Positions 16,424-26,248 are shown, counted from the stretch's first letter. The stretch: 64,000 nucleotides of DNA from Fibrobacterota bacterium (GCA_023412475.1 JAEYNR010000074.1:1-64000), one strand, 5' to 3'. Notes: generated by a model not told the origin, from the letters alone. Numbers and translations: made by a program.

Positions 16424-18184
16424 ATGAAGCTATTCCCCAATTCCCAGTCTGCAAAATTTCTCCTCGGCTATCTTCGCAAACATGCCCCATCTATCGTGTC
16501 GGGCATGATGGTTTTAATCGCCGTCGACTGTGTACAGCTAATTATCCCTAAAATCATCCAGCAAACTCTGGACTCACTGAGTAGTGCCCCGTTCTCCACT
16601 AATGTTATACTGAAAAAATCTTTGATCATAATCGCACTGGCAGCCAGCACCATAGTTTTACGATTCCTCTGGCGACTCTTCATCATAGGCCCCTCCCGTA
16701 AGATCGAAACCCAACTACGCGAAGATATGTTTGAGCATCTGGAGAAACTATCCCCCTCCTATTTCAATAAAACCAAAACAGGCGATCTGATGGCCCTCTT
16801 TATCAATGACCTCAACTCCATCCGCATGGCCTGTGGAATGGCACTGATCGGTCTGGTAGATGCTCTCTTTTTAAGCGCCATGTCCCTTTTCTTCATGTTC
16901 ACCATTAGCGTTAAACTAACACTTTTGACCATCATCCCCCTGCCGGCAATAATATTTCTAATGATCAGAACCGGCAAAATGATCCAAAGCCGCCATATCC
17001 GGGTTCAACAGTCCTTCGATGCCATCTCCTCCCATGCCCAGGAATCCACCTCCGGGATTCGTTTGATCAAAACATTCCACCAGGAGCACCACGAAATCAA
17101 CCGTTTCAGACAACTCTGCGATACCTATGTCTTGTCCAATATCTCTCTGGTTAAAATCTGGGGTCTCCTTTTCCCCTCAATTACCCTTCTGGGATCAATG
17201 GCTTTGGGATTTCTAATCTATTTTGGAGGCAAAGAGGTGATCCTGCAGCAAATCTCTATCGGTCAATTTATCTCTTTTACATTCTATATAAATCTTCTTA
17301 TCTGGCCTATGATCGCCACAGGCTGGGTCTTCAATATGTTTCAGCGCGGTCTGGCATCCACCAGCAGAGTTCTTCAACTGATGAACACCGAACCACAGAT
17401 AGTGGTCAAAGACTCCGGGGAAAACTTCCCCCTACTAAAAGGAAACATCGAATTTCATTCACTTTCCTTTCGCTACAGTGAACAATCTCCGCCAGTTCTC
17501 TCTGATATAAATCTGGTTATTCCTGCAGGAAGTTCCCTGGGAATAATCGGTAAACCAGGCTCGGGAAAAACCACCCTGGTCTCCCTTCTTTTTCATCTCT
17601 ACCCCGTCAGCCACGATCAGATCACTATCGATGGTCACGACATAAACAGCATCCCTCTTCCAACGCTGCGCTCCTCCATAGCATTTGTCCCGCAGGACTC
17701 ATCACTCTTTTCCGACAGTATCCGAGAAAACATTGCCTTCGGTTTAGATGGCAACATCTCACAGGAAACCATTGAAACCGTAGCCAAAAAAGCATCTATA
17801 CATAAAGACATCCTGACCTTCTCAAAAGACTACTCCACAAGAATCGGCGAACGGGGTGTCACCCTCTCGGGAGGTCAAAAACAAAGACTGGCCATAGCCA
17901 GAGCACTTCTTCCTGATTCCCCCATTCTTATTCTCGATGATGCACTCTCAGCCGTCGATTCTGCCACAGAACGGCAAATCCGTACTGCTTTGATTCATGA
18001 TATCAGCAAAAAAACATCACTAATAATAGCTCACAGAATATCTACAGTAAAAGATTGTGACAAGATAATAGTGCTTGCTGACGGGAAAATAAGCGAACAG
18101 GGCTCTCATGAACAACTTCTGCGCGCAGGCGGTTTCTACGCCCGACTCCATGAACTGCAAAAAACAGGTGAACCAGTATCATGA
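16424..18184 (+). CDS. ABC exporter half-transporter, subunit A (degenerate NBS)
   Basis: 586 residues: a six-helix type IV exporter membrane domain (about 1-310), then the ATPase. Walker A is GKPGSGKTT, the Q-loop region is VPQDSSLF, the signature is LSGGQKQRL (canonical), Walker B is ILILDDALSAVD and the H-loop is IIAHRIS. The residue after the Walker B aspartate is Asp, where active exporters have Glu, so its own catalytic site is degenerate. The next gene overlaps by 4 bp (ATGA), so the pair is translated together as a heterodimer like TM287/288 or MdlAB. Substrate is unknown; this family exports lipids, drugs or peptides. The start has no strong ribosome site. Confidence 0.9.
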   Translation: MKLFPNSQSAKFLLGYLRKHAPSIVSGMMVLIAVDCVQLIIPKIIQQTLDSLSSAPFSTNVILKKSLIIIALAASTIVLRFLWRLFIIGPSRKIETQLREDMFEHLEKLSPSYFNKTKTGDLMALFINDLNSIRMACGMALIGLVDALFLSAMSLFFMFTISVKLTLLTIIPLPAIIFLMIRTGKMIQSRHIRVQQSFDAISSHAQESTSGIRLIKTFHQEHHEINRFRQLCDTYVLSNISLVKIWGLLFPSITLLGSMALGFLIYFGGKEVILQQISIGQFISFTFYINLLIWPMIATGWVFNMFQRGLASTSRVLQLMNTEPQIVVKDSGENFPLLKGNIEFHSLSFRYSEQSPPVLSDINLVIPAGSSLGIIGKPGSGKTTLVSLLFHLYPVSHDQITIDGHDINSIPLPTLRSSIAFVPQDSSLFSDSIRENIAFGLDGNISQETIETVAKKASIHKDILTFSKDYSTRIGERGVTLSGGQKQRLAIARALLPDSPILILDDALSAVDSATERQIRTALIHDISKKTSLIIAHRISTVKDCDKIIVLADGKISEQGSHEQLLRAGGFYARLHELQKTGEPVS

Positions 18185-20313
18185 GTAACTATTACCCCGA
18201 AGAGAACACCCCAGATTCTTTTTTCAATAAAGATGTAGTCCGACTGCTCTTTACATATATCCTGAGATATCGCAGTCATCTTTATCTGGCCTTTCTTTTT
18301 GTCTCTATTATCACTACAGCCACTCTCACTGTTCCCTTTCTTTCCAGAATTGCAATCGACAGATACATCGTCAAATCCGGGTACCTGGTTAAAAATGACA
18401 AAGTATACGCTGAAAAAAGCAGGGATTTCGAAAAACTATTATCTAAAAGCATAACCCTCAAAGATGACACTCTCTTTGTCTTTAAAAGCAACCTCTCCGG
18501 ACTTTCAACAGATGAAATCATAAGACTTAGGACTGAAGGCACCCTTTCCGAAAGCACATTCACCCTGATCGAATCACCCTCAGTTGATAATAAGCTGAAA
18601 ATGAAAATCAGCGAAGCTCAGTCAAAAGGCATATTACGAGGCTTTTCCAATAACCGATATTTACTTAAAGATAACAGCAGCTCTTTTTTCACCGTCTCAG
18701 AAACCGCACTGCTTCGAACCCGTGATTTCCGCCAGATTGGCCTGATGGTGCTTCTCATCCTGGTGCTTTTCATTTTTCAGTTCATAGCCTCATATTTCCA
18801 GATAATTACCCTTATGAAACTCTCACAGAATGCGATGAGAGACCTGCGAATAGATCTTTTCTCTCACATTACTTCTCTTGAGCTGTCCTTTTTTGATAAA
18901 AACCCCATAGGGAGACTGGTCAATCGAATTACAAACGATATCGAATCCCTCAACGAACTTTTCTCCACCGTACTGGTTACCCTGGTTCAGGATGTTCTTA
19001 TTCTCACGGGTATAACCATTATCATGTTTTTCACCGATCATCATCTGGCACTGGTTGTCAGTATCTCTTTTCCGGCTCTTTTTTTAGCAATGCTTCTTTT
19101 CAGAATCAAAGCACGCCAGGCCTATCGGGTCATCAGAACCAAAATAGCAGACCTGAACTCTTTTCTCAATGAAAACATCTCCAATATCCGGATAATCCAG
19201 ATTTTCGTTCAGGAGCTTCGTCAATTTAACAAATTCAAATTAATCAACGGACTGGTCTACCAGGCCAACCTCCGCCAGGTAATAATCTATGCCATTTTCC
19301 GCCCACTGATTGATTTTTTCAAATGGTTCACCATAGGCCTGGTAATCTACTTTGGAGCCACCCTTTTCCTCCAAGGTACAATCTCCTACGGTCTGTTGGT
19401 GATGTTTCTAGCCTATATAAACAGTTTCTTCGAACCCATAGGCGATCTTGCAGAAAAATTCGATATCCTTCAAAGTGCAACCGCAGCAGGAGAAAAGATC
19501 CTGACAGTTCTTAACGCCAAGTGCCGCAAAGAGCCCCTTTTGCAAAGTAATCCCGATACCCTCTTACCCGAAAAACCATTACGCGGAGAGATCGTTTTCG
19601 ATAATGTCTGGTTCTGCTATACTCCAGGCGAATGGGTCCTTAAAGGAGTATCATTCTCGGTACCGGCACGAAGTACAATGGCTATAGTGGGCGAAACCGG
19701 CTCTGGAAAAAGCACTATAATTAACCTCATCTCGGGACTCTACCCCATCAGAAAAGGAAGGATACTGATCGACGGAGTCGATATCACAACTATCGCTCCA
19801 GGTCAGTTACGCTCTAATATTGCCACTGTTATGCAGGATGTCTTCCTTTTCTCCCGCACTATCAAAGAAAACATAATCATGGGCAAAAGCTGGAATGAAC
19901 ACAGATTTAAACAAGTCACCACCCTCTCCCATGCAAACAAATTCCTCCAGCGCCTCCCCCAGGGAATTGATCAGAATGTCATGGAAAGAGGAGTAACTTT
20001 CTCTGCAGGCGAAAGACAGCTTCTGGCCTTTACCAGAGCACTCTACTTTGACCCTTCGATCCTCATTCTCGATGAAGCAACTTCCAATATTGACACCGAA
20101 ACCGAAGTCCTGATCCAGGATGCTATCACTCAGCTCATCAAAGGACGAACCTCAATAGTAATCGCACACCGGCTCTCTACTATCAGAAGTGCAGAAAAAA
20201 TCCTGGTACTTAACAAAGGCCAGATAGCGGAGTTTGGCGATCATGATACCCTGATGGGCCTTCAGGGACTATACTATGAATTCTTCAGACTGCAATTTGC
20301 AGAAATGCCATAA
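18181..20313 (+). CDS. ABC exporter half-transporter, subunit B (catalytic NBS)
   Basis: 710 residues, longer than the partner because about 120 residues (roughly 62-182) sit between membrane helices 1 and 2 and should face outside the cytoplasm. The ATPase has Walker A GETGSGKST, Q-loop VMQDVFLF, signature FSAGERQLL (non-canonical), Walker B ILILDEATSNID with the catalytic Glu, and H-loop IAHRLS. So the working ATP site would be built from this subunit's Walker motifs and the partner's LSGGQ, while the other site is degenerate. This complementary pattern is the hallmark of asymmetric heterodimeric exporters. AGGTGA precedes the overlapping ATG. The large extracytoplasmic insert resembles that of several Gram-positive and Thermotoga subunits. 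Confidence 0.9.
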   Translation: MSNYYPEENTPDSFFNKDVVRLLFTYILRYRSHLYLAFLFVSIITTATLTVPFLSRIAIDRYIVKSGYLVKNDKVYAEKSRDFEKLLSKSITLKDDTLFVFKSNLSGLSTDEIIRLRTEGTLSESTFTLIESPSVDNKLKMKISEAQSKGILRGFSNNRYLLKDNSSSFFTVSETALLRTRDFRQIGLMVLLILVLFIFQFIASYFQIITLMKLSQNAMRDLRIDLFSHITSLELSFFDKNPIGRLVNRITNDIESLNELFSTVLVTLVQDVLILTGITIIMFFTDHHLALVVSISFPALFLAMLLFRIKARQAYRVIRTKIADLNSFLNENISNIRIIQIFVQELRQFNKFKLINGLVYQANLRQVIIYAIFRPLIDFFKWFTIGLVIYFGATLFLQGTISYGLLVMFLAYINSFFEPIGDLAEKFDILQSATAAGEKILTVLNAKCRKEPLLQSNPDTLLPEKPLRGEIVFDNVWFCYTPGEWVLKGVSFSVPARSTMAIVGETGSGKSTIINLISGLYPIRKGRILIDGVDITTIAPGQLRSNIATVMQDVFLFSRTIKENIIMGKSWNEHRFKQVTTLSHANKFLQRLPQGIDQNVMERGVTFSAGERQLLAFTRALYFDPSILILDEATSNIDTETEVLIQDAITQLIKGRTSIVIAHRLSTIRSAEKILVLNKGQIAEFGDHDTLMGLQGLYYEFFRLQFAEMP

Positions 20314-20386
20314 CAAATAACAAATTTCGAAGTAAATGAGACTGGGAAGCGTAGTAATTTTAGATTTTAGATCAATGCCATCCCAT

Positions 20387-20580
20387 AGGAAATAATGAAT
20401 AGGAAATAATGAATAGGAAATAATGAATAATGAATATCGAATATCGAATATCGAATATCGAATATCGAATAGCGGATAGCGGATAGCGGATATCGAATAT
20501 CGAATAGCGAATATCGAATAGCGGATATCGAATATCGAATATCGAATATCGAATAGCGGATATCGGATAGCGGATATCGG
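20387..20580. repeat. Heptamer tandem array GAATATC/GGATAGC
   Basis: Three copies of a 14-bp unit (AGGAAATAATGAAT, from 20387) run into about two dozen 7-bp units (GAATATC, GAATAGC, GGATAGC, GGATATC). The minus strand is open in two frames (SIFDIRY-type peptides), an effect of the 7-bp period; I do not call a gene. The remainder of the 478-bp gap before lysA (20581-20791) shows no gene and must contain the lysA promoter. Confidence 0.9.
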
Positions 20581-20791
20581 CCATCAGATAACCTTAGTAT
20601 CTGTCTTTCCCAACCTTGGTAGAACTGACACACACGAACGGAAAAAAAACCTTATTACCTTATTTATTCACGCCTTTGAATTAATGGGTCCTGATAATGT
20701 TTAATGTACACATTGAACCACTACGTTTTTTTTCAGTATATTTAAAAAGCTATAAAACAATAATTACATAGGTTAATATGGAGAACCACTC

Positions 20792-22057
20792 ATGAACTAT
20801 ATCCACAGTATCTGGACAGAAAAAAACGGTTTTTTCGGAAATACCGACCCGCTCTCACTTGCAAGCAAATATGGCACTCCCCTTTATGTTTACAACGAAT
20901 CCATACTGAGAAACCGATGCAAAGCCCTCACATCCCTTATTTCCTATCCTGCATTCAAAGTAAACTATTCAGCAAAAGCCAATACCAACCTTAGTCTGCT
21001 CAAAATCATTCGCAGTGAGGGGCTTACTGTTGATGCAATGTCTGCAGGTGAACTTTTTATGGAACTGAAAGCAGGGTTTACACCACAGGAGATCCTTTTT
21101 ATACCAAACAATGTATCAGATGAGGAACTCAGGTTTGCAATCGATGCCGGTGTTCTGATAAGCGCAGATTCACTTTCACAGCTCAGAAGAATCGGGCTGC
21201 TTAACAAAGGCGGTAAAGTAGCTGTGAGAATCAATCCCGGTATCGGTGCAGGTCACCACCAGAAAGTGATTACCGGAGGTAAAAAGACCAAATTCGGAGT
21301 CGATACCCAATTCACCAGTGAACTCAAGAACATGCTGAAAGAATATGACCTCCACCTCACAGGACTCAATCAGCATATCGGTTCCCTGTTCATGACCCCC
21401 CAGTCCTACATCGAAGCAGCATCATTTCTTCTCTCCTATGCACTGGACTTCCCAGAACTGCAGTTTGTTGATTTCGGAGGCGGATTTGGAATCCCCTATC
21501 ATAAGGATTCTCAGGAAAAACCACTCGACCTTAAAATGCTGGGCTCAGAACTGCAAAATATTATCGATGACTTCGTCAGAAAAACCGGAAAAAACATAGC
21601 AGTAAAAATCGAACCGGGACGCTTCACAGTCGCCGAATGTGGTGTACTTCTTGGCAGGGTGCACGCCGTTAAACAAAATGCCCAAACAAAATACGTGGGA
21701 ACCGATATCGGATTCAATGTCCTTATCCGACCTGCTCTTTATGATTCACACCACGATATCGAGATCTATAGAGATGCACCTGCAACCGATTCAGAAATGC
21801 AGAATGTCACCATTGTGGGCAATATCTGTGAAACTGGTGATATCCTGGCAAAAGACCGCACTCTGCCATCAATAAAAGAAAATGATGTTATCGGTGTTCT
21901 GGATACGGGTGCTTATGGAATGGTCATGAGCTCCAATTACAATTGCCGCCTCAGACCCGCAGAGGTTTTGATAGATCAATCAGGTGATGACATACTTATC
22001 AGAAAAAGAGAAACTCTCGATGATCTGATGAGAGAACAATTAGATATTGGAGCATGA
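20792..22057 (+). CDS. lysA: Diaminopimelate decarboxylase
   Basis: 421 residues, the usual LysA length. It converts meso-diaminopimelate to L-lysine with PLP. The N-terminal alanine-racemase-type barrel carries the PLP lysine K62 in VNYSAKANTN, and the later strands have VRINPGIGAGHH, GLNQHIGS and FVDFGGGFGIPY (phosphate-binding glycine loop). KIEPGRFTVAECG and VVG-like NICETGDILAKDR hold the substrate-contacting Arg and the active-site Cys of the dimer partner; GVLDTGAYGMVMSSNYN is the C-terminal PLP-contact motif. GGAGAA lies upstream of the ATG. It stands alone, with arrays on both sides, so it is probably its own transcription unit. Confidence 0.93.
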   Translation: MNYIHSIWTEKNGFFGNTDPLSLASKYGTPLYVYNESILRNRCKALTSLISYPAFKVNYSAKANTNLSLLKIIRSEGLTVDAMSAGELFMELKAGFTPQEILFIPNNVSDEELRFAIDAGVLISADSLSQLRRIGLLNKGGKVAVRINPGIGAGHHQKVITGGKKTKFGVDTQFTSELKNMLKEYDLHLTGLNQHIGSLFMTPQSYIEAASFLLSYALDFPELQFVDFGGGFGIPYHKDSQEKPLDLKMLGSELQNIIDDFVRKTGKNIAVKIEPGRFTVAECGVLLGRVHAVKQNAQTKYVGTDIGFNVLIRPALYDSHHDIEIYRDAPATDSEMQNVTIVGNICETGDILAKDRTLPSIKENDVIGVLDTGAYGMVMSSNYNCRLRPAEVLIDQSGDDILIRKRETLDDLMREQLDIGA

Positions 22058-22104
22058 AAGAAAGTGATGTGCGGGTTTGGGCATTGGTAATCGCTGTGAT
22101 CTAT

Positions 22105-22460
22105 GGTGATAGTACGAGGAGGGACATCGGAAGTCGCACTGCTAGGTGGCGACAATACGAGGAGAAACGTCGGAAGTCGCACTGATAGGTGGTGACAGTG
22201 CGAGGAGAAACGTCGGAAGTCGCACTGATAGGTGGTGACAGTGCGAGGAGAAACGTCGGAAGTCGCACTGATAGGTGGTGACAATACGAGGAGAAACGTC
22301 GGAAGTCGCACTGTTAGGTGGTGACAGTGCGAGAAGGAACGTCGGAAGTAGCACTGCTAGGTGGTGACAGTGCGAGAAGGAACGTCGGAAGTAGCACTGT
22401 TAGGTGATGACAGTGCGAGGAGAAACGTCGGAAGTCGCACTGCTAAGTGGTGATAGTGCA
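22105..22460. repeat. 43-bp tandem array with hairpin-forming units
   Basis: Eight units at an exact 43-bp period: CGGAAGT begins at 22128, 22171, 22214, 22257, 22300, 22343, 22386 and 22429. A typical unit is TCGCACT, 13 bases of loop (GATAGGTGGTGAC type), AGTGCGA, then GGAGAAACGTCGGAAG. TCGCACT and AGTGCGA are perfect complements, so most units can form a 7-bp stem; some units change one arm (TAGCACT or AATACGA). There are no unique spacers. ORFs read through it on the minus strand because 43 is not a multiple of three. The rest of the 590-bp gap up to 22647 shows no gene. Confidence 0.92.
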
Positions 22461-22647
22461 ATTTCGGACATCGTTGGTTTTATGGTAGTGATAATGCAAT
22501 TTGCCCATTTTTGGCTTGGCCCCAAATCCCGGTACTCTACTCTTGAAGCAAGAAGGGCTTCACTATAGTAATGTGTGGTTCCTTACCCCACGTACGCCGC
22601 GATGTGCTGCCCACAACCTCAGTTCTTGTAATAGAAACAAGAGATTT

Positions 22648-23592
22648 TTACCAGAACTCTTTCTCCAGTTTTGCCCTGTTCCAGTCCGCAAGGTTTGCAG
22701 CAAGTTCATAGCTGCTTTGAAGAAAAGTAAGCAGAGTCTGATCGGGCGAAACCGATTCTCTGACAGCATCGTAAGGAAGGATAAATTCTTTTAGCTTTGA
22801 GTCATACTGTGCGCCGTCGGGATTTATCCTTGCGGTAGAATATCCGGATGGTTCTGGATAGATGTATGAGTAAAAGAGTGCCTGAGGCATCAAATCGCTT
22901 CCTGGCCAGAAACCGCAACTACAGACTTCATGCGAATAAGCTTCCCTGGTGACCCAATCTGGAAGATGAGGGGTACCGCCAGGATGCTCCGGAGCGGCTC
23001 TGCCGGAAAAGCGGCTTACCGCCAGATCGAAACTGCCCCAGAAAAAATGTACCGGGCTGCATTTGCCGATAAAGCGGGCCCGGAATTTTTTCATTACCCT
23101 GTCGGCCTGTACCAGTGCATGGAAAAAACGATTCGCATGTTCTGCATCGTAAACAGCATGCTCATAATCCTTATCCAGAGGAATCGGTGCAACCAATTCA
23201 TTGGGCATAGTGTTAATTTTCAAAGAAAGATCCAGTTCATCCAGTTTTGCAAACATCTCATTATAGAACTGGGCCACAGGACGCTTGGAAAGCACCATTT
23301 CTCTGCTCTGACCATCACTGGTGTTTATGCAAAGCTTATGATCAATCAGATCGAAATCGATTTGAAAGGTCCTGGCTCCATAGGGAATCGGTGATGAGGT
23401 CAACCCCCTGGAAGTAACATAAAGGGAGGTATGCCAGGAGTGATTAACCCAAGGGGTTTGAACCAGACGAATTTTCCCTACGATCTGAGTCCACAGATGA
23501 AGAGTCGTGTAGGTGCTGTTCCATTGATGAAAAGGCAATTCAGGCCAGTGCTGGTTTCCGTTGATAAAACCGGATGGACTGAAATTATTCAT
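22648..23592 (-). CDS. DUF5996 family protein
   Basis: 314 residues from the ATG at 23592, which has GGGAG six bases upstream on the minus strand; a longer frame to 23661 has no such site. The sequence matches the DUF5996 pattern: WPELPFHQWNSTYTTLHLWTQ, then KIRLVQTPWVNHSWHTSLYV, TSRGLTSSPIPYG, and the C-terminal HEVCSCGFWPGSD and PQALFYSYIYPEP. There is no signal peptide or membrane helix, so it should be cytoplasmic. The family is widespread but has no published function that I know of. The gene is isolated between the 43-bp array and a gene-poor stretch. Confidence 0.8.
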   Translation of the reverse strand: MNNFSPSGFINGNQHWPELPFHQWNSTYTTLHLWTQIVGKIRLVQTPWVNHSWHTSLYVTSRGLTSSPIPYGARTFQIDFDLIDHKLCINTSDGQSREMVLSKRPVAQFYNEMFAKLDELDLSLKINTMPNELVAPIPLDKDYEHAVYDAEHANRFFHALVQADRVMKKFRARFIGKCSPVHFFWGSFDLAVSRFSGRAAPEHPGGTPHLPDWVTREAYSHEVCSCGFWPGSDLMPQALFYSYIYPEPSGYSTARINPDGAQYDSKLKEFILPYDAVRESVSPDQTLLTFLQSSYELAANLADWNRAKLEKEFW

Positions 23593-24064
23593 AAGATGCT
23601 CCCAGTGTGATAACTTCTCCTTAAATGGGTAACAATCAATTTTGTTACTTTGAATTAGCAAAAACTAAGCCCTTCATTCAGATATGGAGATCCCTGAAAA
23701 AGCTCCTTTCGTTTTTTTTATCAAGACAGCACATACCTTTTCGCTGATATGCCCCTATACTTACTCAGACCTAACTCGATCCCTTGACGCGATCTGCTTC
23801 GCGCCTTGGAATCTTGAGGGTTTCGCAAGCTTGGACATATCACTCTTTGGATATGCCCGCGATTTCGAAACCCCAGTCTTCTCAAGTCGGCTGTGCATCT
23901 CATCGTCAATTAACCGTCCGAATCAGGCCAGAAATACCCGTTAAAGAGAACTGGAATGTATATTTGATAAATCATAGCAATATAAGGTATAATCAGAGTA
24001 GCTTCATTATTTCGATGGTATGGGTGAATTATCCTGAATAATGCAGATATGCTGAGGAGATTTT
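23593..24064. other. Intergenic region, possible gene relic
   Basis: 472 bp. Bases about 23770-23930 are richer in GC than the surroundings and open in several frames on both strands. None of the readings has a ribosome site or a family I recognise. A decayed gene or a structured element are both possible. No tRNA or rRNA signature is present. The last 40 bases hold the ribosome site of the next gene. Confidence 0.3.
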
Positions 24065-26017
24065 GTGAAAAAAATCCATTTTATACATGAAGGAGGCTTA
24101 GCTGCTTTAGCAGTAATTTTTCTTTTTTTGCAATGTTCAAGTATCAGATTAAAATCATTGGCCTCCCATACTGAGATCATAATAAAACCCGGTTCTGATG
24201 GAATTGAGATTTGTGGCTCCCCCAAAGCTTTAAACACTGTTTTTTTCTTTGATGAAAAGCTTGCTCCAGGCGGTTTTCTTTATGCTTATCCAAATAAAGC
24301 GATAGTTGACAATATTGACACCATTTCAAAAAATGGCATATTTTCGGTTCAGATGACTCTGGATAATGCAGATTATTCAGGTGGCGCAATCAGTCTTGGT
24401 AATTGTGTCGATCTGAGCACATGTAGAAATAGCGGAGCCTTGAATTTCTGGATAAAAGGTAAAAATGGAGGAGAAAAAGCCTGGGTAGCGCTTATGGACC
24501 AATCCAGCCCATCCAGAGAGAAGGCAGCAGTGAAATTACCTTTGAGCAGATACATAAAAATCACCACAGACTGGCAACTGGTTTCAATCCCTCTGTTTCA
24601 CTTTTCAGATAAAGGAGTTTTCTGGGATGCCAATCAAAAAATGGAAATACCCTGTGATATCGATTGGAACAGGATTGCTGAATTCAGAGTAGAGATTAAA
24701 AAGGATGAAAACCGGGCCTTTACAGTTTTTTTTGATGATATATACATTGAACCCAATGCTTTTGACAACACCATTATCCAACCAGTTGTATCCTGGAGTG
24801 ACCATATAGAATCGGTCTACCCTCCCCGCTCACCTCTTAAGAATACAGAAGAGATAATTTTGAGCATTTTTGATGGCAGACTATCAAAAAACAGTTCTAC
24901 TTACGTTTACGGCGGCAATACTGCCTGTGTTCTTCAGAAAAATGCGATGTTCTCTGATCGAAAGATTCTGGCATGTTATCTGGATGATAATGAATACTCA
25001 GGGGTTTCCATAGCAACTACTAATGATTACCCAATAGACCTCAGAGACTACCGCAAAACAGGCGGCTTAGTATTCCGGGTGAAATGCCGTTTAAAGACTG
25101 CCAATATCCAGGTCGGTTTTCTCGATCATCAAAATGACAGGAGCGTGCAATCACGAGTTACAATAGAGCAGTATGGAGAGTTGACCGAAGATTGGAAATT
25201 ATTTTCAATACCTTTGCGCCACTTTTCCGATATAGGAGTTTTCTGGGATGAGAAATCTCAATTGGAAATTGAATCTCCTATCGCCTGGGATTCGATCCAT
25301 GAAATCCGCTTCTCATGTGCAAAAAACAATTCTGAAAACAAAGACACTACTCCGGTGACTTTATTCCTGGATAACATCTGCATTGTAAAAACCATCTCTG
25401 ATACTTCAGAAGTTGAAAAATACTGGAACAACTTTCAAAGCACAGAACCTGAACTTTTGCTTCATGATTTTCAGGAAAGTGAAAAGCTTGACTGGATTGC
25501 CTCAAAAGGACCAAAAAGCGAATGCAGTTTTGAATTAATTGATGCGCCAACAGATGCACCTGAAAATATTTCAAAATGCATGTCATTTGCCTACTCTCTT
25601 TATGATTGGTGTGATATTATCTGCCTTTACGACAGCACCGGTCTTGACTCATTGAAATGTGACTGGACAAAACACTGGGGAATCCGGTTTCATTTGTATA
25701 CTGATAAGGAGTTTCTGGGAGTAACGATACAAATAGCAGACAGTTTAAATGAACACTACGTAGCCAATGTAGGTGCATTACGTGGCTGGAACGATATCAT
25801 CCTTCCGTTTCGGGAATTCTCAAAATTCATACACTATCAGCCAGCTAACGCAATTCATAATAACCTGCTTGATCTTAATGGAGTCCGCGGAATCACTTTT
25901 AAAGCCTCGGGGAGCAATACCACTGGAAAATACATGATCGCAAACGTAAGGCTTACCAATGAACGTGACTCGAAAAATGAATTTCTATCCAATGAGTTTG
26001 AGAGCAGTTCAAATTAA
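24065..26017 (+). CDS. Secreted lipoprotein with three carbohydrate-binding-like domains
   Basis: 650 residues from a GTG at 24065; GAGGAGA at 24054-24060 supports it. The signal ends LAVIFLFLQCSS, so lipidation at Cys is likely. Three beta-sandwich domains follow (about 35-240, 250-460 and 470-640). The first two are clear repeats of each other: WQLVSIPLFHFSDKGVFWD pairs with WKLFSIPLRHFSDIGVFWD, and each ends in a FFDDIYIEP or FLDNICIVK strand. The third keeps the pattern with WNDIILPFREFSK. This resembles the galactose-binding-like CIA30/CBM11 folds that bind glycans. No catalytic residues are evident. A glycan-binding surface protein is the best inference; the exact ligand cannot be told. 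Confidence 0.7.
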   Translation: MKKIHFIHEGGLAALAVIFLFLQCSSIRLKSLASHTEIIIKPGSDGIEICGSPKALNTVFFFDEKLAPGGFLYAYPNKAIVDNIDTISKNGIFSVQMTLDNADYSGGAISLGNCVDLSTCRNSGALNFWIKGKNGGEKAWVALMDQSSPSREKAAVKLPLSRYIKITTDWQLVSIPLFHFSDKGVFWDANQKMEIPCDIDWNRIAEFRVEIKKDENRAFTVFFDDIYIEPNAFDNTIIQPVVSWSDHIESVYPPRSPLKNTEEIILSIFDGRLSKNSSTYVYGGNTACVLQKNAMFSDRKILACYLDDNEYSGVSIATTNDYPIDLRDYRKTGGLVFRVKCRLKTANIQVGFLDHQNDRSVQSRVTIEQYGELTEDWKLFSIPLRHFSDIGVFWDEKSQLEIESPIAWDSIHEIRFSCAKNNSENKDTTPVTLFLDNICIVKTISDTSEVEKYWNNFQSTEPELLLHDFQESEKLDWIASKGPKSECSFELIDAPTDAPENISKCMSFAYSLYDWCDIICLYDSTGLDSLKCDWTKHWGIRFHLYTDKEFLGVTIQIADSLNEHYVANVGALRGWNDIILPFREFSKFIHYQPANAIHNNLLDLNGVRGITFKASGSNTTGKYMIANVRLTNERDSKNEFLSNEFESSSN

Positions 26018-26248
26018 ATAGCAAACTTCAAAGAGAAGAAATTCGAAAACTACAAAGCACTAAATCAGGGGAAAGAATTTCGAATTGAGATCTCTCAATG
26101 CAGAGTGTTTACCCTATGCCTGCTCTCCAACCAAAGATAGGATTTTGCAATTTGGAATTTACTCATTATTTAAGATTTGTGTTCGGTATTTCTTCCGTTT
26201 GGATATTATTTGATTAGCAGTTCATAATTTTTGATTTTCAAACAAAAC

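Noticed and set aside
20367..20633. Minus-strand gene coding for SIFDIRY repeats
   Set aside because: A 7-bp repeat read in three frames produces 7-residue repeats; no ribosome site and no stop codons by chance.
21976..22354. Minus-strand Ser/Thr/Pro-rich proteins over the 43-bp array
   Set aside because: By-product of the repeat period not being a multiple of three; two overlapping frames of the same units.
22105..22460. CRISPR array
   Set aside because: Units are contiguous at 43 bp with no unique spacers, and there are no cas genes in the window.
23684..24041. Overlapping short ORFs in a GC-richer patch
   Set aside because: Three frames are open on two strands with no ribosome site or family; noted only as a possible relic.
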